A stretch of 64,000 nucleotides of DNA from Ruminococcus sp. AF31-8BH (GTDB lineage: Bacteria > Bacillota > Clostridia > Lachnospirales > Lachnospiraceae), in assembly GCF_003460605.1 (NCBI RefSeq), contig NZ_QTVN01000004.1:124001-188000 (forward strand). The letters run 5' to 3'. Positions 25,368 through 32,565 of the stretch are shown here, one piece after another (positions within the stretch are counted from its first letter, which is position 1; each line of letters begins with the position of its first letter). The position numbers were made by a program, and so were the translations under genes. The notes under the pieces were generated by a model. That model was given only the letters and a program-made list of their open reading frames with translations. It made no database searches and had not been told where the DNA came from.

Positions 25368-25524
25368 GCTTCTTGTTCCTTTCTTGTTACTGTCCACATG
25401 GGGCGTTCTTTCAGGCCCGCCAATGTAAACAGCAGCTGTTTCGGTTGTTCAGGCAAAGGGGAACCCGACTTACCGCTTTTCGCGATAGAAGCCGGGGTAT
25501 CCTTGCTGATGTAGTTAAATATGA

Positions 25525-25541
25525 TAAGAACCTGGTTCTTA
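25525..25541. promoter_or_regulatory. Perfect palindrome in the hdrB leader
   Basis: TAAGAACCTGGTTCTTA is an 8+1+8 perfect inverted repeat about 160 nt upstream of hdrB, touching the edge of MITE copy 1. It could be a repressor site or a small hairpin. The remainder of 25368-25540 shows nothing I can identify. Confidence 0.35.
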
Positions 25542-25702
25542 GAGCATGTTTGAAAAAGGCTTTCTGCAAGATGTGCGTCACAATTTGTGGGAGATTTTGT
25601 CCGGATGAGGGCGCCGTAGCGGGCTACGGCAACTGAATTCGGGCAAAATATACCGCAAAGTGGGGCGTGCAGATCGCGGGAATGATTTTTCAAACACGCT
25701 CT
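25541..25702. mobile_element. 162-bp MITE-like repeat, copy 1
   Basis: The terminal inverted repeats AGAGCATGTTTGAAAAA and TTTTTCAAACACGCTCT differ at one position. The interior is nearly identical to the copies at 47714-47875 and 58191-58352, including a central hairpin GCCGTAGC-GG-GCTACGGC. TA dinucleotides flank the ends, which would fit an IS630/Tc1-type TA target. There is no transposase; the short frames inside are not genes. The right end joins mdh so that the TAG stop of mdh is formed at the junction. Confidence 0.88.
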
Positions 25703-26648
25703 AGAGCTCGATCTGCGCGATTACTTCTTTTAATGCGTTGGCACTCTTCTTAAGAAGCTCTACTTCCTCTTTGTTCATGCGCATCTGAACTTTCCCCTGG
25801 ATTCCGTTTGGCCCTACAAGAGTAAGGGTACTCAGGCACACATCTTCAATTCCGTATTCGCCATGGAGCATGGAGGATACGGTTGCAAGGGAATCAGAAG
25901 CAGCCAGGATCAGGCCTACCAGCTGGCACACAGTTGCGGATACTGCGTAGAAGGTTGCGCCTTTCTTTGCAATAACTTTTCCGCCGGATTTCTGTACATA
26001 TTCCAGCATGGCTTCTTTGTCCAGAGGTTTTACATCCTTGCCGTGTGCTTTCATTTCTTCGTAGTACTCATCTGTGCTGAGACCGGAAATGTAAGCACCT
26101 GTCCACGGGATAAAGGAGGTATCGCCGTGCTCACCGAATACGTAAGCGTGAATATTTCCCTGTGCTACCTGGAAGTGCTCGGAGAGTCCGTAGCGAAGTC
26201 TTGCTGTGTCAAGGATGGTTCCGGATCCCATAATCTGATTCTCCGGAAGACCGGAAATCTTGGTAAATACGTAGGTCATGATGTCTACCGGATTGCTTAC
26301 GATGATGTACTTGGCATTTGGAGCTTCTTTTACAATCTGAGGAGTGATGCTCTTCAGGATGTTGACATTTGTCTGAGTAAGCTCAATTCGTGTCTGTCCA
26401 GGTTTACGGGCAATTCCGGATGTGATGATTACGATGTCGGAATCTTTGGCGTCTGCGTAATCTCCTGCTACCAGGGATACAGGACTTCTGAAGCAGGTTC
26501 CCTGCTCAATGTCCATGACTTCGCCTTCGACCTTTTCCTTGTTGATGTCGATCAGAACGATTTCGGAAGCGATTTCATCATGTGCCAGTGTGTAGGCGAT
26601 TGTTGAGCCGACGCTTCCAGCTCCGATAATGGTAATTTTGCTGCTCAT
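25701..26648 (-). CDS. mdh: LDH-fold malate dehydrogenase (predicted from Arg at specificity position)
   Basis: A 315-residue NAD-dependent lactate/malate dehydrogenase. The NAD motif is GAGSVGS (9-15), with Asp34 favouring NAD. Catalytic residues are Arg87, Asp147, Arg150 and His174 (FGEHGDTSF). By overall similarity it would be called L-lactate dehydrogenase. However, the residue before KPG in the active-site loop (LDH residue 102), Gln in lactate enzymes and Arg in malate enzymes, is Arg81 (IARKPGQTR). With the fumarase and fumarate reductase genes downstream, oxaloacetate reduction to malate is the likely role. The stop codon overlaps the end of MITE copy 1. A Rex-like operator lies about 110 nt upstream. 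Residual doubt concerns substrate only. Confidence 0.85.
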   Translation of the reverse strand: MSSKITIIGAGSVGSTIAYTLAHDEIASEIVLIDINKEKVEGEVMDIEQGTCFRSPVSLVAGDYADAKDSDIVIITSGIARKPGQTRIELTQTNVNILKSITPQIVKEAPNAKYIIVSNPVDIMTYVFTKISGLPENQIMGSGTILDTARLRYGLSEHFQVAQGNIHAYVFGEHGDTSFIPWTGAYISGLSTDEYYEEMKAHGKDVKPLDKEAMLEYVQKSGGKVIAKKGATFYAVSATVCQLVGLILAASDSLATVSSMLHGEYGIEDVCLSTLTLVGPNGIQGKVQMRMNKEEVELLKKSANALKEVIAQIEL

Positions 26649-26755
26649 AATAAACTCCTTTCGTGGGGTTTGTGGGATTGTGTCAACTTTTCCAGCGGGT
26701 TTGGTTGTTTTTCCGTGGGATTCGTTAGGTTTCCCTGTGTGTTGCCCTTTGTTTC

Positions 26756-26773
26756 TTGTTTATTTTTTAACAA
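26756..26773. promoter_or_regulatory. Rex-like operator upstream of mdh-hdr-flx-frd
   Basis: TTGTTTATTTTTTAACAA matches the Rex consensus TTGTTAA-N4-TTAACAA at 13 of 14 defined positions. Rex represses fermentation and electron-transfer genes in clostridia when NADH is low. The site is 108 nt upstream of mdh in a long leader, consistent with NADH-dependent induction of the fumarate reduction module. Confidence 0.65.
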
Positions 26774-26815
26774 TCACAGTTAGAAAAAAAGCGGGTAAAA
26801 CTTTATTTTCTGCCT

Positions 26816-26883
26816 TGTGACATGGCCTGACCCAGAAACACAGTATTATTTTGTCCTGTTTTCCTGGGTTAAGTCATGTCACA
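26816..26883. repeat. Long inverted repeat upstream of mdh
   Basis: Arms of 28 nt at 26816-26843 and 26856-26883 pair at most positions (TGTGACATG, CCCAG and ACAG blocks conserved) around a 12-nt loop. On the minus strand no T-run follows, so it is not a terminator for pepT. It may be a leader hairpin of the mdh transcript, a regulator site or a palindromic repeat. Confidence 0.6.
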
Positions 26884-26969
26884 TTGTGTTTTTTTGCAAA
26901 CTTTTTCTCAACAAAGGACTTTTCCCTCTTTGTCTCCGCATAAAATATTGGTTTTTCTCCGCTTTATTT

Positions 26970-26998
26970 AAAATACCACAATGACAATCTTTTAACAA
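26970..26998 (-). promoter_or_regulatory. Possible promoter of the mdh operon
   Basis: On the minus strand, TTGTTA (26993-26998), 17 nt, then TATTTT (26970-26975). The match is only moderate (4 of 6 in each box). The start would give a leader of about 315 nt that includes the inverted repeat and the Rex-like site. Confidence 0.3.
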
Positions 26999-27102
26999 CA
27001 TTTTTTTGAAATTTTTTATCATTTTTTAGGGGCTTCTACACATTGTACAAAATTGCATCGGGATTTTTGGTGGTTTTGTTGGGAGAGTTTTTCAGGGCGG
27101 AC

Positions 27103-27273
27103 GCACTTTCGCAGCTGCGATTCCACGCAGGTCGGTGCAACATTCCGCCAAGCTAACTGCGACTAAGACGCTCGGGAGAGCCCTCTCGTCTAAGTCTCCG
27201 TAAGCAGTGGATCTCGTCTCCATTAAGGGCGCACCTGAAATGACCTGCTTAGGAATAGCAGCTGTGAAAGTGC
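27103..27273. repeat. Structured repeat, copy B (upstream of mdh, downstream of pepT)
   Basis: A 171-bp element related to copy A at 18632-18806. The outer arms 27103-27133 and 27242-27273 pair well with each other but have a sequence unrelated to the arms of copy A. In the core, ACTAAGACG/CGTCTAAGT and GGG-AGAG-CCC replace the ACTAAGGAG/CTCCTAAGT and AGG-AGAG-CCT of copy A, so pairing is kept by double changes. Confidence 0.75.
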
Positions 27274-27282
27274 TGGTCACTG

Positions 27283-27326
27283 AAAAAAAGCCCCTCCGAT
27301 AATTAATGTACAATCGGAGAGGCTTT
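27283..27326 (-). terminator. Rho-independent terminator of pepT
   Basis: The stem GCCTCTCCGAT / ATCGGAGGGGC (27290-27300 with 27313-27323) is followed by seven T residues on the minus strand. It lies 40 nt past the pepT stop. Confidence 0.88.
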
Positions 27327-27364
27327 CGTGGATGCCCAAAATTTAGTACTGCTGAAGGGTAGAA

Positions 27365-28582
27365 TTAAAGGGCGTATAATTTTACAATATTCTTCAGGTT
27401 TTCGACGGCGTAGTCCATGCCTTCTATCGTGATGTGTTCGCAGGGGCCGTGGAAGGCGTAGCCGCCGGTGCCCAGGTTGGGGCAGGGGAGGCCCATGAAA
27501 GAGAGGCGGGCGCCGTCGGTGCCGCCGCGGATGGCTACGGTGACGGGATTGAGGCCGGATTCCTGGACGGCTTTTTTGGCGTTGTCGATCAGGTGCATGC
27601 AGGGCTCAATCTTTTCTTTCATGTTGCGATACTGCTCTTTGATGGTAAGGGTGACGGTTCCTTCGCCGTATTTCTCATTGAGAAGCTTGGCAATGTGACG
27701 CATCATCTCCTGGCGGCAGGCGAACATGGCGCTGTCGTGGTCGCGGATGATGTAATCCAGGCTTGCATCGGATACGTCACCGCTCATTTCACAGAGATGG
27801 AAAAAGCCTTCATACTCTTCTGTGTTTGCCGGAGTGTCTCCTGCCGGGAGCATGCTGTTGAACTCCATGGCAACCAGGGCGGCATTGATCATGGTATTTT
27901 TGCTGCTGCCCGGATGCACGGAGAAGCCTTTGATCTTTACCTTGGCGCCTGCCGCGTTGAAATTCTCGTACTCGATTTCATTTTCTGCGCCGCCGTCTAC
28001 GGTGTAGGCAAAATCAGCTCCGAAGCCTTCTACATCAAAGAAATCAGCGCCTCGGCCAACTTCCTCGTCCGGGGTAAAGCCGATGCAGATTTTTCCATGT
28101 GGGATGTTTTCTTTTATAATCTGCTCTGCCATGGTCATGATCTCTGCTACTCCAGCCTTATCGTCTGCGCCGAGAAGAGTGGTACCGTCAGTGGTGATCA
28201 GGGTTCTTCCCTTCAGATCTGCCAGATGTGGGAAATCCTTGAGGGTAAGGGTGTATTCGCTTTCTCCAAGCTTTACATCGGTTCCATCATAGTCCGGGAT
28301 AATCTGGGGATTCACATTCTCCCCGGAAAAATCAGGTGCAGTATCCATGTGGGCAATGAAGCCGATTGCCGGCTTGTCCTCAAGGCCTGCTGTCGCCGGG
28401 ATGACTCCATAGACATAGCATTTGTCATCAATGCGCACATCCTGTACTCCAATATTTTTCAGCTCCTCTGCCAGCTGATTTCCAAGATCAAACTGGCGGC
28501 TGGTAGATGGCACTATTTCCTGCTCATCCTCACTTGTGGTATATACCTTTACATAATTCAGCAATCGTTCGTATGCACGCAT
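27365..28582 (-). CDS. pepT: Peptidase T (tripeptide aminopeptidase)
   Basis: A 405-residue M20B zinc aminopeptidase that removes the N-terminal residue from tripeptides in the cytosol. Metal-site segments are AHMDTAPDFSG, LGADDKAGVAEI, TPDEEVGRGA and the C-terminal GPCEHITIEG. Length equals the family norm (about 405-410). It is followed by its own terminator, and its promoter region lies between it and nothing larger than 85 nt after the hydrogenase stop, so it may be the last gene of that transcript. Confidence 0.95.
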   Translation of the reverse strand: MRAYERLLNYVKVYTTSEDEQEIVPSTSRQFDLGNQLAEELKNIGVQDVRIDDKCYVYGVIPATAGLEDKPAIGFIAHMDTAPDFSGENVNPQIIPDYDGTDVKLGESEYTLTLKDFPHLADLKGRTLITTDGTTLLGADDKAGVAEIMTMAEQIIKENIPHGKICIGFTPDEEVGRGADFFDVEGFGADFAYTVDGGAENEIEYENFNAAGAKVKIKGFSVHPGSSKNTMINAALVAMEFNSMLPAGDTPANTEEYEGFFHLCEMSGDVSDASLDYIIRDHDSAMFACRQEMMRHIAKLLNEKYGEGTVTLTIKEQYRNMKEKIEPCMHLIDNAKKAVQESGLNPVTVAIRGGTDGARLSFMGLPCPNLGTGGYAFHGPCEHITIEGMDYAVENLKNIVKLYAL

Positions 28583-28667
28583 TTCGATTTCTCCTTTTTC
28601 ATTTTAAATTATCCGTTCAGAACCTTCACAGTCACACGCTTCGCATGCCCCAAAAGGCCAACGCTGC

Positions 28668-30179
28668 TTACAGTTCTTCCAGCTTCTCAAGCTCGCCGCC
28701 AAAGGAAGTATCCATACATTCCTCAAATGCGGCTTCCTTCTTCATTTTCTCTAGTGCCATTCCGGCTTTCTTTACAGTCTGCACCGTTCCGGCTCCGGCT
28801 ATACATCCGCCTGGACAGGCCATTCCTTCCAGCAGATAGCCGTTGTACTTTCCTGCTTTGGCGGACATCATCATCTTTTTGCACTCCTGCAGGCCGTTAG
28901 CGCTGACTACCTTCACTTCTCGGTCCGGGTCCATACGCTTTATAGCCTTTACCACAGCTGCTGCAACACCGCCGCTGGCAGCGAATCCACGGCCGTCACT
29001 GCTTGCCTGGGAAAGAGGCTCTCCTTCCGGAATACTTCTGAAGTCCACATCTTTGGCTTCGAACATTCCCTGTACTTCCTCAAAAGTAAGCACAAAATCC
29101 ACATAGCTTCGAACGCTCTTACGGCTTGCTTCCAGCTTCTTAGCTGCGCAGGGGCCCACAAACACGATCTTGCAGTCCGGGTTCTCCTGCTTTAGAAGTC
29201 TGGCAGTAAGCACCATAGGGGTCAGTGCCATGGAAATGCAGTTTGCATACTGGGGGAACATTTTCTTCGCCATTACAGACCATGCCGGACAGCAGGAGGT
29301 TCCCATAAACGGGATCTTCTCCGGTACCTCTTCCATGAAGTCTTTGGCCTCCTCAATGGTACAAAGGTCCGCTCCAACTGCTACCTCCTTGATATCCGTG
29401 AATCCAAGAGCCTTAAAGGCACCGCGAATCTGGGTATTTTTCAGTGCCGGCTCAAACTGTCCTGCCACTGCCGGCGCTACGATGGCATAGACCGGAGTCT
29501 CACTCTTTAACGCCATAATGGTCTGATAAATCTGTCCCTTGTCTACAATGGCACTGAACGGACAGCTTACCAGGCACATTCCGCAGGAAACGCACTTGTC
29601 ATGATCAATCTCTGCCCTTCCATATTCATCGGAATGGATGGCATTCATTCCGCAGGCCTTGGCACATGGTCTTTCCTGTTTGATAATGGCATTATATGGA
29701 CAGGCTTCCATACATTTGCCGCATTTGATACATTTTTCCTGATCGATTACAGACCTGCCATTCTCCATATGAATGGCATTCTTGGGACAGACCTCCTGAC
29801 ATGGGTGCTCCAGGCAGCCCTGACAGCCTTCTGTCACCAGGACTCTTTTCTCCGGGCAGGAATTGCAGGCAAATTTGATAATATTAATAAGCGGCGGCTC
29901 ATAATATTTCTCCTCAATAAGGCTCGCCTCCACCCCTTTGGAAATCGGGGCATGCTCGGAAATGTTGCGCAGGGGCAGTCCCATTGCCACACGCAGCCTC
30001 TCTCCTACAATGGCTCTTTCCAGGAAAATACTGTCACGGTATGTGGCAACTTCTCCTGGCAGGATCTTGTATGGAAGCTCGTCCATTTCCTTCTCAATAT
30101 CGCCCTCGTAGGCAAGACGGGCGATTTCAGTAAAAATCTGGTGTCTGATCTTGGCCTTTGATGAGTATAATCCTCTCAT
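28668..30179 (-). CDS. Monomeric [FeFe] hydrogenase, group B-like
   Basis: A 503-residue protein. The N-terminal half has several ferredoxin-type clusters (CQGCLEHPCQEVC, CIKCGKCMEAC, CVSCGMCLVSC). The C-terminal H-cluster domain has all three signatures: TSCCPAW (L1), GPCAAKKLE (L2) and EGMACPGGCIAGAG (L3). The first Cys of TSCC, the proton-relay residue, is present. It lacks a [2Fe-2S] NuoG-like domain, as in group B enzymes, which are common in gut clostridia. The role is H2 evolution or redox sensing with ferredoxin. The start is ATG at 30179 after AAAGGAG; the GTG at 30185 lies too close to the site. Confidence 0.9.
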   Translation of the reverse strand: MRGLYSSKAKIRHQIFTEIARLAYEGDIEKEMDELPYKILPGEVATYRDSIFLERAIVGERLRVAMGLPLRNISEHAPISKGVEASLIEEKYYEPPLINIIKFACNSCPEKRVLVTEGCQGCLEHPCQEVCPKNAIHMENGRSVIDQEKCIKCGKCMEACPYNAIIKQERPCAKACGMNAIHSDEYGRAEIDHDKCVSCGMCLVSCPFSAIVDKGQIYQTIMALKSETPVYAIVAPAVAGQFEPALKNTQIRGAFKALGFTDIKEVAVGADLCTIEEAKDFMEEVPEKIPFMGTSCCPAWSVMAKKMFPQYANCISMALTPMVLTARLLKQENPDCKIVFVGPCAAKKLEASRKSVRSYVDFVLTFEEVQGMFEAKDVDFRSIPEGEPLSQASSDGRGFAASGGVAAAVVKAIKRMDPDREVKVVSANGLQECKKMMMSAKAGKYNGYLLEGMACPGGCIAGAGTVQTVKKAGMALEKMKKEAAFEECMDTSFGGELEKLEEL

Positions 30180-30337
30180 TCTCACTTCTCCTTTATCTGT
30201 AAGTTTCGCACCAGCCAGATTTTACCGCATTCAATCCAACTGCTTTTATCTTGTATTTTTATGCCTCCGCTCATATAGATGTTCAGGGCAAACTACCTTT
30301 CCCTGCATCTTCCTATATCATACACAAAAATCACCAA

Positions 30338-31462
30338 TTATTCAAATGTCTTTGCGGCTTCTTCCAGATATTCTGTGATTGGCAGGTGCTGCGGGCAGTG
30401 TTCCTCACACTGTCGGCATCCTACACAGTCAGATGCTTTTCCGTGGCCTTCTTTTTCGGTACGGTCTTTGTAGATGGATTTGACTGACGCCAGCTGGCCT
30501 TCTCCAAACATGCTGATCCGGTTCAGAAGCTTGAAATAATCCGGGATTGCAATTTTCATTGGACATCCGTCTGTGCAATAGCGGCAGCCTGTGCACGGCA
30601 CCTTTTCTTTGGATTTGATGATTGCCGCAGATTTGGCAACAAGGTCTTTTTCCTCATCGGAAAGCGGGGCAAAATCCTTCATATAGGAAAGATTATCCTC
30701 CACCTGCTGCTCATCGCTCATACCGCTCAGTACCATAAATACATTTTCCTGGGATGCAGCAAAACGGATGGCCCAGGATGCCACAGACATTTCCGGTCTG
30801 GCGCCCTTTAACAGTGCTTCTGCCTCTGCTGGAACATTCGCCAGCATGCCGCCTTTGATGGGCTCCATAACCAGAACCGGCTTGCCATATTTCACACAGA
30901 CCTCATAGCATTTGCGGGACTGTACCTCGCTATCCTCCCAGTCTGCATAGTTCAGCTGAAGCTGCACATATTCCATTTCCGGATGTCTTGTGAGGATCTT
31001 GTCCAGTACCTCTGCTTTGTCATGGAAAGAGAAGCCCACATGCTTAACAAGTCCCTTCGCTTTCTTTTCCAGCATAAAGTCAAAAGCGCCCCACTCTTCT
31101 GCCTGCTTCGCAGCACCTTCATCCAGGGCATGCAGCAGGTAGTAATCGAAATATTCCACGCCGCAGTTTTCCAGCTGTTTTTCAAAAAATCCAGGCATTT
31201 CAGAGGCTTCCTTCAGCATGAAAAGGGAAAGCTTATCTGTGATTGTGTAGGCTTCTCTTGGGTAGCGCTTTGCTACTGCCTCCCGAAAGGCCTGCTCACT
31301 GTTTCCGCTGTGATAGCATGCTGCTGTATCAAAATAGGTGAAGCCTTCTGCCAGGAACCGGTCTGCCAGATGACAGACTCTTTCTACATCTACCTTGCTT
31401 TTGTCTGCTTCGTCCACTGCCGGAAGTCTCATCAGTCCAAAGCCTAATTTTTTAACGCTCAT
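30338..31462 (-). CDS. Aldo/keto reductase with C-terminal ferredoxin domain
   Basis: A 374-residue protein. Residues 1-270 form an aldo/keto reductase barrel with FDTAACYHSG (catalytic Asp and Tyr), a Lys in TDKLSL and His in HVGFSFHDKAE. The C-terminus has two [4Fe-4S] motifs, CTGCRYCTDGC and CVGCRQCEEHC. Such fusions are common in clostridia and probably exchange electrons with ferredoxin; the carbonyl substrate is unknown. The start at MSVKKLGF has GGAGGATAATGAA upstream. The hydrogenase gene is 158 nt downstream on the same strand. Confidence 0.88.
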   Translation of the reverse strand: MSVKKLGFGLMRLPAVDEADKSKVDVERVCHLADRFLAEGFTYFDTAACYHSGNSEQAFREAVAKRYPREAYTITDKLSLFMLKEASEMPGFFEKQLENCGVEYFDYYLLHALDEGAAKQAEEWGAFDFMLEKKAKGLVKHVGFSFHDKAEVLDKILTRHPEMEYVQLQLNYADWEDSEVQSRKCYEVCVKYGKPVLVMEPIKGGMLANVPAEAEALLKGARPEMSVASWAIRFAASQENVFMVLSGMSDEQQVEDNLSYMKDFAPLSDEEKDLVAKSAAIIKSKEKVPCTGCRYCTDGCPMKIAIPDYFKLLNRISMFGEGQLASVKSIYKDRTEKEGHGKASDCVGCRQCEEHCPQHLPITEYLEEAAKTFE

Positions 31463-31641
31463 TTCATTATCCTCCTGTTTTTTCATAACGTTGTGCAAAA
31501 AATCCGCACAGTGCTTTTGGGGAAATATCTTTATATTGCACGCTTATATGATAGATGTCAATATAACAGCGTATAGATTTTTCCTTTCCGCGTGTGCGGG
31601 AAAGACAATAGTCCCACAGGTTTTTGTCCCCATCAAAATAT

Positions 31642-31678
31642 AAAAAAGGCCAGAATTCCAGTTCAAAATTCTGACCCC
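31642..31678 (-). terminator. Terminator after the glycyl radical activase
   Basis: The stem GGTCAGAATT / AATTCTGGCC (31648-31657 with 31667-31676) is followed on the minus strand by TTTTTT. It begins about 20 nt after the activase stop. Confidence 0.85.
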
Positions 31679-31698
31679 TTATCATTTTAATTTCATTC

Positions 31699-32490
31699 TC
31701 ATCCACCAATCTGGCAGTCCAGATCACAGACAGAGTGAACCGCTTTCTTCAGAAGCTCCATGTGCTCCGGTTCCGGAGGAAGGATCTCTGGCAGCTTGTA
31801 CTCTCTTCCAAGCCAGTCATACTTATCCTGTCCCAGACGATGGTAAGGAAGAAGGTGAATCTTCTTCACTCCCGGTAAAGTGGACGCAAAAGAAGCGATA
31901 GACTTGATTTCCTCCACGCTGTCATTAAAGGTTGGAATGACCGGAACGCGGATCACCAGATTAGTCTGCCCGGATAAAGCCACCTTTCTGGCATTCTCAA
32001 GCGCCAGTCCGTTGGGCTTGCCTGTAAACTGCTCATGCTTGGCCTGATTGGTATGCTTGATATCCATCAGGTAAGTATCCAGATAGGGCAGAACCATCTC
32101 AATATTTTTCCAGGGAACACATGCCATGCTCTCAATAGCTGTGTTGATTCCCCGCTCCTTTGCAGCGCGGAGAAGGTCACGGGCAAACTGCGGCTGGCAA
32201 AGACATTCCCCTCCGGAAAGAGTCATGCCGCCGCCGGAGCGGTAATAATAAGGGCGGTCTTTCTCCACCAGCTCGATCATTTCCCGAACAGTTACATCCC
32301 GTCCCATGGTCTTCACGCCGTCCGGTGTCTTCATGGTCTGGATCTTGTACTCCTGGGATTCCGGATTGCAGCACCACTGGCACCGCAGCACGCATCCCTT
32401 CAGAAATACGATGGTACGGATTCCCGGACCATCATGGATGGAATAACGCTGGACGTCAAAGATACGTCCTGTGGTATCTAAATATTCCAT
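31699..32490 (-). CDS. Glycyl radical enzyme activating enzyme (radical SAM)
   Basis: A 263-residue PflA-family radical SAM protein. The cluster motif is CVLRCQWC, followed by the glycine-rich SAM segment MTLSGGECL. It installs the glycyl radical on the adjacent enzyme. There is no inserted pair of ferredoxin clusters, so it resembles the short pyruvate formate-lyase activases. The start at MEYLDTTG has GGAG 7 nt upstream; the ATG at 32502 has no site. A stem-loop separates it from the enzyme gene. Confidence 0.9.
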   Translation of the reverse strand: MEYLDTTGRIFDVQRYSIHDGPGIRTIVFLKGCVLRCQWCCNPESQEYKIQTMKTPDGVKTMGRDVTVREMIELVEKDRPYYYRSGGGMTLSGGECLCQPQFARDLLRAAKERGINTAIESMACVPWKNIEMVLPYLDTYLMDIKHTNQAKHEQFTGKPNGLALENARKVALSGQTNLVIRVPVIPTFNDSVEEIKSIASFASTLPGVKKIHLLPYHRLGQDKYDWLGREYKLPEILPPEPEHMELLKKAVHSVCDLDCQIGG

Positions 32491-32505
32491 AGATTTCTCC
32501 ATTAT

Positions 32506-32553
32506 ACGGAAGTGCCGACAGCCTTCTGTGAGAAAAGCCGCCAGCAGTTCCGT
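32506..32553 (-). other. Intercistronic stem-loop between the glycyl radical enzyme and its activase
   Basis: A 17-bp stem with G-U pairs joins 32537-32553 to 32506-32523. No T-run follows and the activase ribosome-binding site starts just past its base. It probably sets the ratio of the two proteins by mRNA processing or partial termination. Confidence 0.6.
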
Positions 32554-32565
32554 TTATATTTTCAT

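Noticed and set aside
25364..25693. Small minus-strand frame with a peptide repeated at 47663-47914 and 58089-58343
   Set aside because: The shared peptide comes from the three copies of the 162-bp inverted-repeat element; the frames start at different non-genic sites and lack ribosome-binding sites.
25701..26648. Simple call as L-lactate dehydrogenase
   Set aside because: The specificity residue before KPG is Arg, not Gln, and the downstream genes use malate and fumarate; malate dehydrogenase fits better.
31467..31727. 86-residue frame between the activase and the aldo/keto reductase
   Set aside because: It spans the activase terminator hairpin and T-run and overlaps the activase 3' end; no ribosome-binding site.
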